A stretch of DNA of 64,000 nucleotides from Bacillota bacterium (GCA_023392595.1 JAEVYU010000061.1:62001-126000); one strand, 5' to 3'; shown: positions 8,762-17,841, counted from the stretch's first letter. The notes: a model not told the origin generated them from the sequence alone. Numbers and translations: made by a program.

Positions 8762-9727
8762 CTAAATTTGTACAGATTTCGAAGAGGCGTTCCCCTCATC
8801 TTCCGTCAGTTGTAATTGAATATCATAGCCTTCTTTCCGGATGAGTAAGTCGTAATAAATTGAAGTTAACGGTCCAAAGAAATAGGCGCCTAAAAAAGTA
8901 AGCACAAATAAACCGCAAAGGCTAAAGATCCCAACGATAATATAGGCAATCATATTTTTCAGCACCATCGCCAATACAATGGGTATAATCAGGATTCCCA
9001 AAGCTATACAGCCCATTAAATATCCCAATAAATAAACCACCAATAATGACAATAAAATCCGCAGGCGATGGCCTGCCATTAATTTAAGACCGCGACCGAT
9101 AGAACCTAGCGCATCTATCTTTTCAAAAACAACTACCGGTAAAGCCATACAAAAAAAGAAACCCACTAAAATCTGCAGAAAACTATTGGCGTAGGAAATC
9201 ATGATATTTCCTACAACCCAGCCATGAATACTGGCTATTAAGGATACGATGAATCCAGGAAGTGCAACGATATAGAGCAACAATCCCACGATAAATTGAA
9301 CCAAAAAAATCCGGCCCCGGTTCCCTTTTATCCCCTGAAAAACTTCTTTGAACGTAGTCTTTTGATCATGCAAACCATTTTTAAAGATTAGGAAATTACC
9401 ATATGTATAGTAAATGCCACCAATGCATATCGAAACGATAAAAGCAATCAGTACCAGGAGCATCAATATGATTCCCAAAACAATCACCGTTACCGAACTA
9501 TGACCTAACTCTGACCAAAACATCGAGTTACCGATAGGAATATGGGTTCTGTAGCTGAGCACCATGAAGTAGGCCACTGCAGCCATCACACCGGATAAAA
9601 GGATCAGCACCGCCGGTAAAAATGATTTTACAAAAACCATTGGAAACGACCAGAAATTCTCCCGCAGAATCGTAAAAGTACTATCCAAAATATCTCTAGT
9701 CCCCATCGGTTTTAAATGGTTTTTCAT
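8762..9727 (-). CDS. Multi-pass membrane protein (glycerophosphodiesterase membrane-domain-like)
   Basis: A 321-residue hydrophobic protein starting at an ATG at 9727 with AAGAGG upstream; a longer frame to 9889 exists but lacks a ribosome site and its added residues look non-coding. The N-terminal MKNHLKPMGTRDILDSTFTIL followed by six or so long helices (starting LPAVLILLSGVMAAVAYFMV) resembles membrane domains found in glycerophosphoryl diester phosphodiesterases and DUF975-like proteins. It is the first gene of the MoxR/DUF58 cluster on this strand, ending 22 bases before DUF4129. The role is unknown; no catalytic domain is attached. Confidence 0.75.
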   Translation of the reverse strand: MKNHLKPMGTRDILDSTFTILRENFWSFPMVFVKSFLPAVLILLSGVMAAVAYFMVLSYRTHIPIGNSMFWSELGHSSVTVIVLGIILMLLVLIAFIVSICIGGIYYTYGNFLIFKNGLHDQKTTFKEVFQGIKGNRGRIFLVQFIVGLLLYIVALPGFIVSLIASIHGWVVGNIMISYANSFLQILVGFFFCMALPVVVFEKIDALGSIGRGLKLMAGHRLRILLSLLVVYLLGYLMGCIALGILIIPIVLAMVLKNMIAYIIVGIFSLCGLFVLTFLGAYFFGPLTSIYYDLLIRKEGYDIQLQLTEDEGNASSKSVQI

Positions 9728-9991
9728 TGAAAATCCTCTTTTCCTCTTTTCAACTCGGATGGAAAACTCCAAAAGAATTTCTAATCCATTCGATGCCCCG
9801 GGGCGATTTTCCTGCCGGATTCCATTGTTTCCCATTGAGATGATGGCTTTTAAAAACTGATAAATCCATAAAATAAGGACAAAATACACCTAAATCAAAA
9901 TTTTCTTGGACAAGGTGCCAATGGTTATGATGATGGGTAATTGAAATAATGGATTGGTAGTCAAAAAAGACCTGCGAGGAGAATTTGACGA

Positions 9992-10519
9992 ATGACGAAA
10001 GATATTATTGATGCTATTAAGGAACGGCGTAGTGTCAGGGAGTTTGAAAAAAGGGAACTTCCCGATGCCACCATCGGAAGATTACTGGAGTCAGCCCATT
10101 TCGCCCCCAGTGCCGGAAACTTGGAACCCTGGAAATTTATTGTAGTCAAGCAGGACGATTTAAAAGCTAAACTATCCGAAGCTGCTTATGGACAAAGATC
10201 ACTCCGTTCAGCCCCGGTATGCATTGTAGTCTGTGCGGAACCAAGCCGCTCGGCAGCTAAATACGGTGACCGGGGAGCTAATCTTTATTGTTTACAGGAT
10301 ACAGCCGCGGCCGTTGAAAATTTATTATTAACTGCTACGGGATATGGTTTAGGAAGTTGTTGGGTAGGGGCCTTTAATGAACAGGAAGTTCGGGAAGATC
10401 TCGGTTTAGAAACCGGCCTAAGGCCAGTTGCCATGATCCCGGTGGGTTATCCCGTCAATGAAGTTGAAGTTGATGAAGTGCCCCGGCGACCGGTGGACGA
10501 GGTGACCGTTGTGATGTGA
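9992..10519 (+). CDS. Nitroreductase-family FMN protein
   Basis: A 175-residue nitroreductase-fold flavoprotein. The FMN-binding N-terminus reads AIKERRSVREFEKRELPD followed by the SAHFAPSAGNLEPWKFIVV element, and the C-terminal half has GLGSCWVGAFNEQEVREDLG and the VAMIPVGYP strand. These proteins reduce nitro, quinone or other substrates with NAD(P)H as homodimers; the substrate cannot be told from sequence. GAGGAG lies 10 bases before the ATG. It stands alone between divergent and convergent neighbours, so it is probably monocistronic. Confidence 0.93.
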   Translation: MTKDIIDAIKERRSVREFEKRELPDATIGRLLESAHFAPSAGNLEPWKFIVVKQDDLKAKLSEAAYGQRSLRSAPVCIVVCAEPSRSAAKYGDRGANLYCLQDTAAAVENLLLTATGYGLGSCWVGAFNEQEVREDLGLETGLRPVAMIPVGYPVNEVEVDEVPRRPVDEVTVVM

Positions 10520-10577
10520 AAGATGCTTATGAATAAAACGAGTAATCCTATGGATAGATTACAGTCAAAATTAAAAA

Positions 10578-10680
10578 GAGCCGTTGCAAAAAGGATTTAA
10601 CATCAATGAGACATGCTTGGGGTAAATATGGAGAACTTCCATTTGGAATCTTTATCGATATTTTCCTTTTTGCAACAGCC
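10578..10680. mobile_element. MITE-like element or long stem (103 bases)
   Basis: GTTGCAAAAAGGA at 10583-10595 is repeated in perfect inverted orientation at 10664-10676, and the similarity extends outward (GAGCC versus GGGCT) and partly inward. The GGGCTGTTGCAAAA end sequence resembles termini of several insertion sequences. The 68-base interior encodes nothing. It lies between two convergent genes, so it could also serve as a transcript end. No clean target-site duplication could be confirmed. Confidence 0.5.
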
Positions 10681-10687
10681 CCTAAAG

Positions 10688-11866
10688 TTAGATATAATTT
10701 AACGGATTTTTGGTCCAGCCCCATTTAATCACTTCAAAATGCAGATGCGGACCGGTGCTGCTGCCCGTGGAACCAACCGCGCCAATTTTCATTCCGGTGC
10801 CAACCCTTTGTCCTACCCGGACATTAATCTTGGATAAATGAGCATATCGGGTTTTCAAACCATTTCCATGGTCAAGGAGAATACATTTACCGTACCCTCC
10901 ATTCCAACCGCTTTCAACAACTTTGCCGTCTGTATAGGCATGAACAGGGCTTCCATAAGCCGCGGCAATATCCAATCCACTATGAAATCGTTTTCGCCCT
11001 GTAATGGGATGAATCCTTGTACCGTAACGGCTGGATATCCTTTTACCCCTGACAACTCCGTAATCCTGCCTGCCGCTCTTTGAAACCGTTAATTTGGTCC
11101 CAATTTGAACGATTCCATGGACTGGTTTTTTCAGATCTTGAGTATCTTTGATATTCAGAGAAGTTTGGTATCCATTCAACAAGGTAATATGATAGACAAC
11201 TTTCCTTTGCCCTTCGATTCCTTCCCGGAGGATTTTCTTTTTGTTTTTATAAAGGGTATTACTTTTTTGATATTCGATTGTAAACGGAATCGGTTCCAAA
11301 ACCGTATTTTCCAATTCTACAACCACATCCAGTTTGGGATCGAAAGGCTTAATGACCAGTTTTTCGCCAGGAAACATTTTATCGGGATCGATATCCGGAT
11401 TTAACCTCTCTAAATCATCGACCGTTATCTGATGAACCTTGGAGAGATTCCAAAGATTATCCCCTCTTTTGACTTCTATCACTATCGCTTCTTGCTCAAG
11501 AGCATAAATTTTCCCTTTGGCTTCTTTTACGGTATCGATTTCTTCCGGCTTCACTGCTGTTTTAACAATGTTAACTTTTTGAGAAAAAACAATCCTTTTA
11601 ATACGGGCATTTTTATCAACATCGGTAAGGTAGTTCCGTTTATACTGTTCCAATAATTTTTCCAGAGTGTCTCTTCGGGAAAGGGTGAACCATTTTTCTC
11701 CATCCACCCATAATTGATAGGCTGGTTTTTTAATGAATCCATCGGCAATGATTTTCAGGCCGGGTAGCGCTGCCAAACCCAAAAGAACCGCGGTTAATAA
11801 CAGTACTACTCTTTTTTTCGTCAATGAAGTCACACACCTTCTATGGTAGAATAGGGCAGCTCGCAT
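10688..11866 (-). CDS. LysM-G5-M23 peptidoglycan endopeptidase
   Basis: A secreted or membrane-anchored cell-wall hydrolase of about 392 residues. After a basic N-terminus comes a signal anchor (VVLLLTAVLLGLAALPG), then a LysM domain (VKRGDNLWNLSKVHQITVDD, ending FPGEKLVIKPF), a G5 domain (EPIPFTIEYQKSNTLYKNKK), and a C-terminal M23 metallopeptidase with zinc ligands in FHSGLDIAA and in GPHLHFEV; HLH is intact, so it should be active. This architecture is typical of Bacillota cell-wall amidase/endopeptidases acting in division or sporulation. The start is uncertain: ATG at 11866 is taken; GTG at 11833 just after AGAAGG is an alternative, and a TTG at 11896 extends the frame. Confidence 0.93.
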   Translation of the reverse strand: MRAALFYHRRCVTSLTKKRVVLLLTAVLLGLAALPGLKIIADGFIKKPAYQLWVDGEKWFTLSRRDTLEKLLEQYKRNYLTDVDKNARIKRIVFSQKVNIVKTAVKPEEIDTVKEAKGKIYALEQEAIVIEVKRGDNLWNLSKVHQITVDDLERLNPDIDPDKMFPGEKLVIKPFDPKLDVVVELENTVLEPIPFTIEYQKSNTLYKNKKKILREGIEGQRKVVYHITLLNGYQTSLNIKDTQDLKKPVHGIVQIGTKLTVSKSGRQDYGVVRGKRISSRYGTRIHPITGRKRFHSGLDIAAAYGSPVHAYTDGKVVESGWNGGYGKCILLDHGNGLKTRYAHLSKINVRVGQRVGTGMKIGAVGSTGSSTGPHLHFEVIKWGWTKNPLNYI

Positions 11867-12063
11867 CGATTCAAAAAAGCGGCCCGTGATAACCAAAGAA
11901 ATTTACAAAGTATGATTATTCTAACATAGAAATATCCCAAAATTCGCAGGTAAAATTTTATATCCTTTGAATTAGATTCCTGCCATTCCGTTCATAAACA
12001 CTTCCTTCCTTCAATCATATACTAAAAACATACGATATCCTTATTTCACTGGAGGGGAAAAAC

Positions 12064-12552
12064 GTGGTGGACTTTCAATCTTTTACCGGGGTTATATCGC
12101 GAATTGAGAACATGGGGATTGGGATGGATGGAAAAGAAAGCTGTAACCTTTTAATGTCCGTAGAAAATCCCGAGGGCAGGATCATAAATTTTGTCATTCT
12201 GCCAACCACCTATTTTGTAAATCATCAAATGATGCTGGCGGGGGAAAAAGTGACCGGATTTTACGATAGAAACGCCCCGGCGCCTTTTATTTACCCGCCG
12301 CAACTTATAGCCATTGTAATGGCCGGAGCGAGACAGGGGCAAACTGTAAAAGTCGACCATTTCAACAGGTATTTATTGAGCAGTGACGGTACTTTAAAAT
12401 TAAACATCTCACAGCAAACTCTGATTGTACTGGAAAACGGGCAACTTTTTACAGGAGACCCGGGGAACCGCGACCTTATTGTGGTTTACGGGCCTACAAC
12501 TAGAAGTATTCCCGCTCAAACAACCCCCTATGAGATTGTGGTGATGTGTTAG
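12064..12552 (+). CDS. Conserved-looking hypothetical protein (162 aa)
   Basis: I do not recognise this protein. It starts at GTG with GGAGGGG eight bases upstream, and codon use and composition match the neighbours, so it is a real gene. It has no signal peptide or membrane helix. The first half looks beta-rich (FTGVISRIENMGIGMDGKES, then GRIINFVILPTTYFV), with a distinctive VTGFYDRNAPAPFIYPPQL segment near residue 65 and a second half with strand-like repeats (LKLNISQQTLIVLENGQLF). Fold may be OB-like or a double-barrel (inference). It is convergent with the phospholipase D-like gene and divergent from the M23 peptidase gene. Confidence 0.75.
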   Translation: MVDFQSFTGVISRIENMGIGMDGKESCNLLMSVENPEGRIINFVILPTTYFVNHQMMLAGEKVTGFYDRNAPAPFIYPPQLIAIVMAGARQGQTVKVDHFNRYLLSSDGTLKLNISQQTLIVLENGQLFTGDPGNRDLIVVYGPTTRSIPAQTTPYEIVVMC

Positions 12553-12589
12553 GAGCAATCTTTAATTTTTCTTTTATTATATCCAGTCA

Positions 12590-13165
12590 TTACTTTGATG
12601 CTTCTGTCTCATTCCAGCGCCATTCCCAATTCTTCTCGTAAAGATCGGCCAGCCGCCGATTACCCTTAAGAATCAGGCAATTTTCCGCTTTTTTAGTTTC
12701 CGATGCTTTCGTAAAATTGAAACTCCCGGTTATCACATCCGTACAGTCGACAATCATAATCTTGTTATGAGCAATGGCAAAAGCGCGATCGATATGCGTC
12801 GGAACACCGTTACCGATAAAATAAGCTGCTGAGGGATTCTTTTTGGTGGATTGTGATTTATCTAAGATTATCCGTACTTTAACCCCTCGTTTATAAGCAT
12901 TTACCAAGGCTTCGGCAATGCTGACACTCGTAAAATTAAAAGCCTGGACTTCGATGGATTTCTTGGCAGAATTCAGTTCCTGAACAACCATATTGGTGAT
13001 CCCCCCTTGAGGTGAAAAAGCGACTTGGACTGCGCCAGTGGCCGGAACCGTATTCGAGTGACTTATTTCACCAGGAGGAGTCGGGTGTGAAGAACGTCCG
13101 AAGACTAAAACAGCAGCAGCAATCCAAATAAAAGTCAATCCGTAAAGGTATTTTTGCGTGATCAT
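12590..13165 (-). CDS. Phospholipase D-like (Nuc-type) secreted nuclease
   Basis: A 191-residue protein with an N-terminal hydrophobic signal or anchor (YLYGLTFIWIAAAVLVFG) and one phospholipase D domain. The HKD motif is IAHNKIMIVD followed by ITGSFNFTKASE and a downstream AEN, matching single-HKD family members such as the Nuc endonuclease that work as homodimers. Likely substrate is DNA or phosphodiester linkages outside the cytoplasm. GGAGGG precedes the ATG. It is last in a row after CotH, VTC and DUF4956 genes, separated by 81 bases, and may be part of their operon. Confidence 0.88.
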   Translation of the reverse strand: MITQKYLYGLTFIWIAAAVLVFGRSSHPTPPGEISHSNTVPATGAVQVAFSPQGGITNMVVQELNSAKKSIEVQAFNFTSVSIAEALVNAYKRGVKVRIILDKSQSTKKNPSAAYFIGNGVPTHIDRAFAIAHNKIMIVDCTDVITGSFNFTKASETKKAENCLILKGNRRLADLYEKNWEWRWNETEASK

Positions 13166-13246
13166 ATTGGACCCTCCCTTTATTTAAAATTTACAATCGT
13201 CATTATCTAAACCATCTGCAACTTTTTCCCGGGAAGCCTTTATGCA

Positions 13247-13951
13247 TCATTCCATTTCCGAATTGGGTGATAAAAGATTGGCGGAGATTACATTGGGTTT
13301 GGACATAATAGCCTCTATCAATTGGCTTTCCTTTTGAGAATCCCCGGTTCTAACATCATACACCAATTCAAAGGTATCTTTGGTGAGACTCTTAGCTTTT
13401 TGGCGGATATTTTTGCTATAACCGCAGATGAACTCCTCCAACTCCTGGGAATATACATTGCCTCTGACGATTAATAGATAAGTCTTGGCTGTCATTTTCC
13501 GATCCCTGGTTATTAAGAGATAGACCGTCATAGTAAATGAATATAGCAAGGCAATCACGAAATGGCTTGTTCCAACTGCCAATCCGATCACCAAAGCCCA
13601 TAAAATAAAACCAATATCGCGATTATCTTTCACAGTAGTTCGGAACCGGATTATCGAAAGAGTCCCCATAACTCCGAAAGACACTGCGATATCCCCTTGA
13701 ATGAGCAACATCAGAAAGGTTGAGGCAATAGCGATCATAACCAGGGTAATATTAAACTTTTTGTTATACGCAAGGGCCGTGTAGGAACGATAATAGACAA
13801 AATACATCAATGACGCTAAAATAGTCGAAAATATCAGTTCATTCATCAAGGACCAGGGATCCTTAATTACTTCACCATTAAAAAGGTAACTTCCGATCGC
13901 CTGAAAATCTTTGGCGAGGAAACCGAGATTTTCAAAAATACTCATCACCAA
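13247..13951 (-). CDS. DUF4956 membrane protein
   Basis: A 234-residue protein with three or four transmembrane helices in residues 30-145 and a cytoplasmic C-terminal domain of about 80 residues. The family motif is GTLSIIRFRTTVKDNRDIGF followed by ILWALVIGLAVG. DUF4956 genes are regularly found next to VTC-like polyphosphate polymerase and CotH genes, as here. Function is unproven; a role in polymer transfer across the membrane is a reasonable guess. The start is TTG 13951, GTG 13948 or ATG 13945, all close behind GAGGGG. It begins 24 bases after the VTC stop. Confidence 0.9.
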   Translation of the reverse strand: MVMSIFENLGFLAKDFQAIGSYLFNGEVIKDPWSLMNELIFSTILASLMYFVYYRSYTALAYNKKFNITLVMIAIASTFLMLLIQGDIAVSFGVMGTLSIIRFRTTVKDNRDIGFILWALVIGLAVGTSHFVIALLYSFTMTVYLLITRDRKMTAKTYLLIVRGNVYSQELEEFICGYSKNIRQKAKSLTKDTFELVYDVRTGDSQKESQLIEAIMSKPNVISANLLSPNSEME

Positions 13952-13975
13952 CTCATCCCCTCAATATTTACTTCA

Positions 13976-14686
13976 TTAGCAATAATACCTTTGGACAATC
14001 CGGCGGGAAGTGCCGAACTTGCTAATGGGTTTACCCAAAAGTTCGCAACTGAGAATTAAATCTTGCAAAAAGGGTAGTAGAAATCTTTCATACTTAACCT
14101 CCAGTACGGAGTTATTGGTCATGACCGGCGTGCAAAAGTTCAAATCCGGTTGGAATAAATCAAAAGACTGATTGCTGAAAAGGACATGGTTATCCAGAGT
14201 CAGACGTGTATTGAAATCCCGATGTGTAAAAGCCCTGCGTTCATATTGAATAAATGATACCGGCCGGTATATTCCGGCTTTTAATTTTTGATAACCGTCA
14301 AACGCCGTTGGATCGTCATACTTTAAAAGAACCTCCCAGTTTCGATCGATAAGCTCCCTGGCATCTTCCTTGGAAATCACAACTGATTTTTTAACCTGGT
14401 TTTCTCCCCATTTATATTTAATCTCCAGTTTGGTCACGGATGAAGCGGAACTATAGGTGCGCAGCCTGATGGTTTTCCGGGCGCGGGCTTTATAAATTTT
14501 ATCAAAATAATCAGTATTGCTCATCGTGTCAAAATAAACACTCCGCACGGTATATCCAAATTCTCCGCCATTGACATCCGGAGTAAGCAAAGTATGAAAA
14601 GCTTGTAATAACCGGACATGATCTTCCGGCCCAATCGCAAATTTCTTTTCACAGCGCCGTACGACAATGGTGCTATTTCCGGCCAT
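13976..14686 (-). CDS. VTC-domain polyphosphate polymerase-like protein
   Basis: A 236-residue protein of the VTC/triphosphate-tunnel superfamily. Typical tunnel motifs are present: RRCEKKFAIG at the N-terminus, VRSVYFDTMSNTDYFDK, ARKTIRLRTY, KLEIKYKWGENQVKKS and the C-terminal VLEVKYERFLLPFL. In yeast Vtc4 this domain makes polyphosphate from ATP; bacterial relatives are usually linked with DUF4956 and CotH genes. The basic residues lining the tunnel (the paired R and K residues in these motifs) are conserved. AGGGGG precedes the ATG. It lies 104 bases downstream of the CotH gene. Confidence 0.9.
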   Translation of the reverse strand: MAGNSTIVVRRCEKKFAIGPEDHVRLLQAFHTLLTPDVNGGEFGYTVRSVYFDTMSNTDYFDKIYKARARKTIRLRTYSSASSVTKLEIKYKWGENQVKKSVVISKEDARELIDRNWEVLLKYDDPTAFDGYQKLKAGIYRPVSFIQYERRAFTHRDFNTRLTLDNHVLFSNQSFDLFQPDLNFCTPVMTNNSVLEVKYERFLLPFLQDLILSCELLGKPISKFGTSRRIVQRYYC

Positions 14687-14790
14687 TATTTAGTCCCCCT
14701 TCCAAATATAGTCCTTCTAATATTGAAGCTGTCCGGAATTTCCCTTCCGTGGACAGCCTCTTCTCAAACTTACTATTTTCTGAAGGGATC

Positions 14791-16542
14791 TTACTGCGCT
14801 TGACAAGCGGTTCCGTTCAGGGTAAAACCGGTGGGTTTGGCATTAGTTCCGCTGTAACTGATATTGAATCCGAAATTAAGCGAACCGTTGGCGGAGATTA
14901 CACTGTTATAGGCCATATTACTAACCGATACCGTAGCGCCGTTTTGATTATAGCTGCCGTTCCATAAATTTGTGATTTTCTGATTACCCGGGAACGACCA
15001 AACCAAAGTCCAGCCATTGATCGCAGTGCTATTGTTGTTTTTGATGGTAACAGTCACCGTGGCGCCGCCGCCCCAATCGTTCTGTTCATAGGATACCGCA
15101 TAAACCCCTGGATTGGGTGTAGGTGTAAGTGTAGGCGTAGGGGTAGATGTAGGGGTAAGCGTCGGAGTCACAATGACCGACGCCAGATAATTTTGAACGG
15201 CTGTATTCCGGGTGACGATATGATTCAATAACGTGGTAAAAGAATTGTCAAATTCAGTCGCCCCGTTCGTTAAATAACTGTAAGTCCCCGACTCGCCTCC
15301 CGTTCCCACTACATATGGGCGAATCAAATCATGAAACTGACGAATTTCAGCTGTAACGGTGGTTTGATTAAAACAGCCAATCAGCGCAGCTTGCATTTCC
15401 TGGTGATAAATGTTTTTATAAACCGGATCATCCATTAAAAACCGGATCAAGGGCCATTGTTTGGAGATTTCACTTAACGAAAGACTGGGTATGGGGATAT
15501 TGAACATATTATATCCACCCAGGGATAAATTGAAATCCCAGGGAATATAGGTCAAACGCCCCCCGTTGGCCAAATCCTGATACAAATAGTGGTTTTTGGT
15601 TACCCATCCATAAGTATCATAATTTATAATCGAAGTATTCACCGCTAACCAACGCAGGAACAAATTAACATTAAAGACTCCTTCCAGACCGGTCCTCCAA
15701 ACGGCGGCGTTACTCCGCGAGGCGTTCAAGGCTGTAACCAGGGCCTGTAGGTCGCTCCAGTCATTGGCATCTTCGTTCGTTTTCTTCTCATAACTTTGCT
15801 GGTTAAAAAAGGTTAAATCAGCTCCGGATACTTGCAATCCTTTGTACAGATTCCCCTTTCCATTTGTAAATTGTGATTTCAACATCTGGTTGGATGGCTC
15901 CTCATACATGGTATAAAGTCCCCAGTACACCGGACCATTGCCGCTGTCAATGTATACCCTGGTAAAGGCGCTGCGGGGCGTCGGAATACCCGCGGAGCGA
16001 AAAATGTCGCCGCAAACCTTATCCCGTAAAAGAGAAGAGTCATACCAATTGTTATTGAAAATCAATTCTTTAAAACCATAGAAACGTTGATCCTCAATTT
16101 CCGGATAGGTGTCTTCAAATTTATCAAAATTCAGCCGGAAAGGATACTTATGCTTCCTGCTCATTTTGGGCCCGGATAAAGTGCTTTCCCCCTTATAACG
16201 AATCCCAACGTCCCACCAGGTAAGGTTATTGAACTTGACCGTGGCGGGTACATATACGGGATCCCGAGCGGAACCCGTCATCGGCATGCTCCATGTGGCC
16301 AAATCATCTTCCATGGTTTTATAATTTGCCGCGCTAATCACAATATCGAACCGAAGTACCTGACTATCTGAAAATAGCAAATCATAATTGGCTGGTCCGC
16401 TTTTGCCATGAGTTTCTTCCGTCCAGCCAATCGGTCTGGTCACCGAGTCGGCAGCATTAATCCGATCCTGCTTAAAAACAAAAATTGAAACCATCAAAGA
16501 TAAAAAGAGCAATACCCCAATGAATTTACATGATTTATGCAT
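14791..16542 (-). CDS. Secreted CotH-type kinase with C-terminal CBM2
   Basis: A 583-residue exported protein. Residues 1-30 are a signal peptide ending near RINAA. The CotH kinase-like domain covers roughly 45-440, with the diagnostic GIRYKGESTL, HKYPFRLNFDKF, FNNNWYDSSLLRDKVC, VYWGLYTMYEE and LTYIPWDFNLSLGG motifs; the aspartates in DKVC and PWDF are candidate catalytic residues known from spore-coat CotH. A Pro-Thr linker (about 465-485) leads to a family 2 carbohydrate-binding module with three conserved tryptophans (NDW, NGWTLVW, LWNGSY) and C-terminal LNGTAC; the N-terminal disulfide partner Cys is replaced by Tyr. AAGGAGG lies just before the ATG. It heads the CotH-VTC-DUF4956 row. Confidence 0.9.
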   Translation of the reverse strand: MHKSCKFIGVLLFLSLMVSIFVFKQDRINAADSVTRPIGWTEETHGKSGPANYDLLFSDSQVLRFDIVISAANYKTMEDDLATWSMPMTGSARDPVYVPATVKFNNLTWWDVGIRYKGESTLSGPKMSRKHKYPFRLNFDKFEDTYPEIEDQRFYGFKELIFNNNWYDSSLLRDKVCGDIFRSAGIPTPRSAFTRVYIDSGNGPVYWGLYTMYEEPSNQMLKSQFTNGKGNLYKGLQVSGADLTFFNQQSYEKKTNEDANDWSDLQALVTALNASRSNAAVWRTGLEGVFNVNLFLRWLAVNTSIINYDTYGWVTKNHYLYQDLANGGRLTYIPWDFNLSLGGYNMFNIPIPSLSLSEISKQWPLIRFLMDDPVYKNIYHQEMQAALIGCFNQTTVTAEIRQFHDLIRPYVVGTGGESGTYSYLTNGATEFDNSFTTLLNHIVTRNTAVQNYLASVIVTPTLTPTSTPTPTLTPTPNPGVYAVSYEQNDWGGGATVTVTIKNNNSTAINGWTLVWSFPGNQKITNLWNGSYNQNGATVSVSNMAYNSVISANGSLNFGFNISYSGTNAKPTGFTLNGTACQAQ

Positions 16543-16605
16543 GATTTTCCCCTCCTTAATTTTTTATTAATCACCGAAATCAATTTACATTATTTTCCAT
16601 ATATT

Positions 16606-16634
16606 ATGTTAATTCTTTTTTAATCAAAAGTCAA
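16606..16634 (-). promoter_or_regulatory. Possible sigma-A promoter of the CotH gene
   Basis: On the minus strand TTGACT (16634-16629) and TAACAT (16611-16606) are 17 bases apart, upstream of the CotH start by about 64 bases. The -10 box is weak, so this is tentative. Confidence 0.4.
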
Positions 16635-16893
16635 CATAATTTTAACAAAAATTTATTTAAATCTTTTTTGTTTTGAATACAAAATACAATTTGATATAAA
16701 AACCAATTTACTCTAGAGTGGGATTTTGTTGATATAGCAGCTTGAGTAGAAGAAATGGGCTGGCGATGAATTCATTCGGGGATTATCTGGTTTTCGCCGA
16801 AAATAACTCCGGGATATCGATTGGATAAATTTTTTAACCGACACACTTTCCTTGGGTGACAAACGACTAACCAAAAACCTCCTTAAATTAACT

Positions 16894-16922
16894 TTGTCAA
16901 CTTCTAAAACATAGTATATAAT
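16894..16922 (+). promoter_or_regulatory. Sigma-A promoter of map
   Basis: TTGTCA (16894-16899), a 17-base spacer and a perfect TATAAT (16917-16922) form a near-consensus housekeeping promoter directed at map, leaving a leader of about 105 bases. The rest of the 16543-17031 gap is AT-rich and holds no gene or recognisable riboswitch. Confidence 0.75.
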
Positions 16923-17031
16923 GCATATGAAACATCTATAAAAAAACCACCTATCCTATAATATAACAAAACAACGGGCCCGCTATAGTTTCAGAGAACA
17001 CTCCGGTTCCGCTTCTCAAGGAGGAATACAA

Positions 17032-17781
17032 TTGATCATCATTAAAACCCCCGAACAGGTTGAGCTAATGGCTAAGGCCGCTAAAATCCTGACCGCCTGC
17101 CACCGGGAGCTGCGCAAATACATCCGCCCGGGTATCACCACCATGCAAATTAATGACTTTGCCGATAAATTTATTCATTCCCACGGGGCAAAAGCCGAGC
17201 AAAAGGGTTATCACGGCTATCCCTTCGCTACTTGCGCTTCAGTCAATAATGAAATCTGTCATGCCTTCCCGACCCAAAAAGCGCTCCAGGAAGGTGATAT
17301 CGTCACCATTGATATGGTTGTAAGCCTTAATGGTTGGATGGCTGATTCCGCCTGGTCCTATCCGGTTGGAAAAGTATCTCCCCAGGCTGAAAAACTTCTT
17401 CGGGTTACCAAAGAATGTCTTTACCTCGGTATCCAAAAAGCCGTCAGCGGAAATCGCCTCGGCGATATTGCCCATACTGTACAGGAGCATGCGGAGTCCA
17501 ATGGATTTTCTGTGGTACGGGATTATACCGGGCACGGCATCGGTCAGTCCATGCATGAAGGCCCGGAAGTCCTCCATTTTGGCCATCCCAACCGAGGAAT
17601 CATACTCAAGGAAGGGATGGTTTTTACCATCGAGCCCATGATTAATGTAGGGGCTTACGGCCTGACAATCGACTCAAACGGGTGGACGGCCAGAACAGTC
17701 GACGGCAGCCTTTCGGCCCAATATGAACATACTATCGCCATTACCAAAAACGGCCCGTTGGTCCTGACCGAACAGGACTGA
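17032..17781 (+). CDS. map: Methionine aminopeptidase, type I
   Basis: Removes the N-terminal methionine from nascent proteins. The 249-residue protein starts at TTG seven bases after AAGGAGG. All five metal ligands of the family can be placed: D94, D105, H168, E201 and E232, with H77 in the substrate-contacting NNEICHAFP motif, and the DYTGHGIGQSMHEGP signature at 164-178. There is no N-terminal zinc-finger extension. A map copy away from the ribosomal-protein cluster is often a second paralogue in Bacillota; whether this is the only copy cannot be told from here. It is divergent from the CotH gene and is apparently monocistronic. Confidence 0.96.
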   Translation: MIIIKTPEQVELMAKAAKILTACHRELRKYIRPGITTMQINDFADKFIHSHGAKAEQKGYHGYPFATCASVNNEICHAFPTQKALQEGDIVTIDMVVSLNGWMADSAWSYPVGKVSPQAEKLLRVTKECLYLGIQKAVSGNRLGDIAHTVQEHAESNGFSVVRDYTGHGIGQSMHEGPEVLHFGHPNRGIILKEGMVFTIEPMINVGAYGLTIDSNGWTARTVDGSLSAQYEHTIAITKNGPLVLTEQD

Positions 17782-17841
17782 TGCGGGGACCCTCTGTTCT
17801 TCGAGATTTAATACAGAGAAATCTCCGACACGGACCGATGC

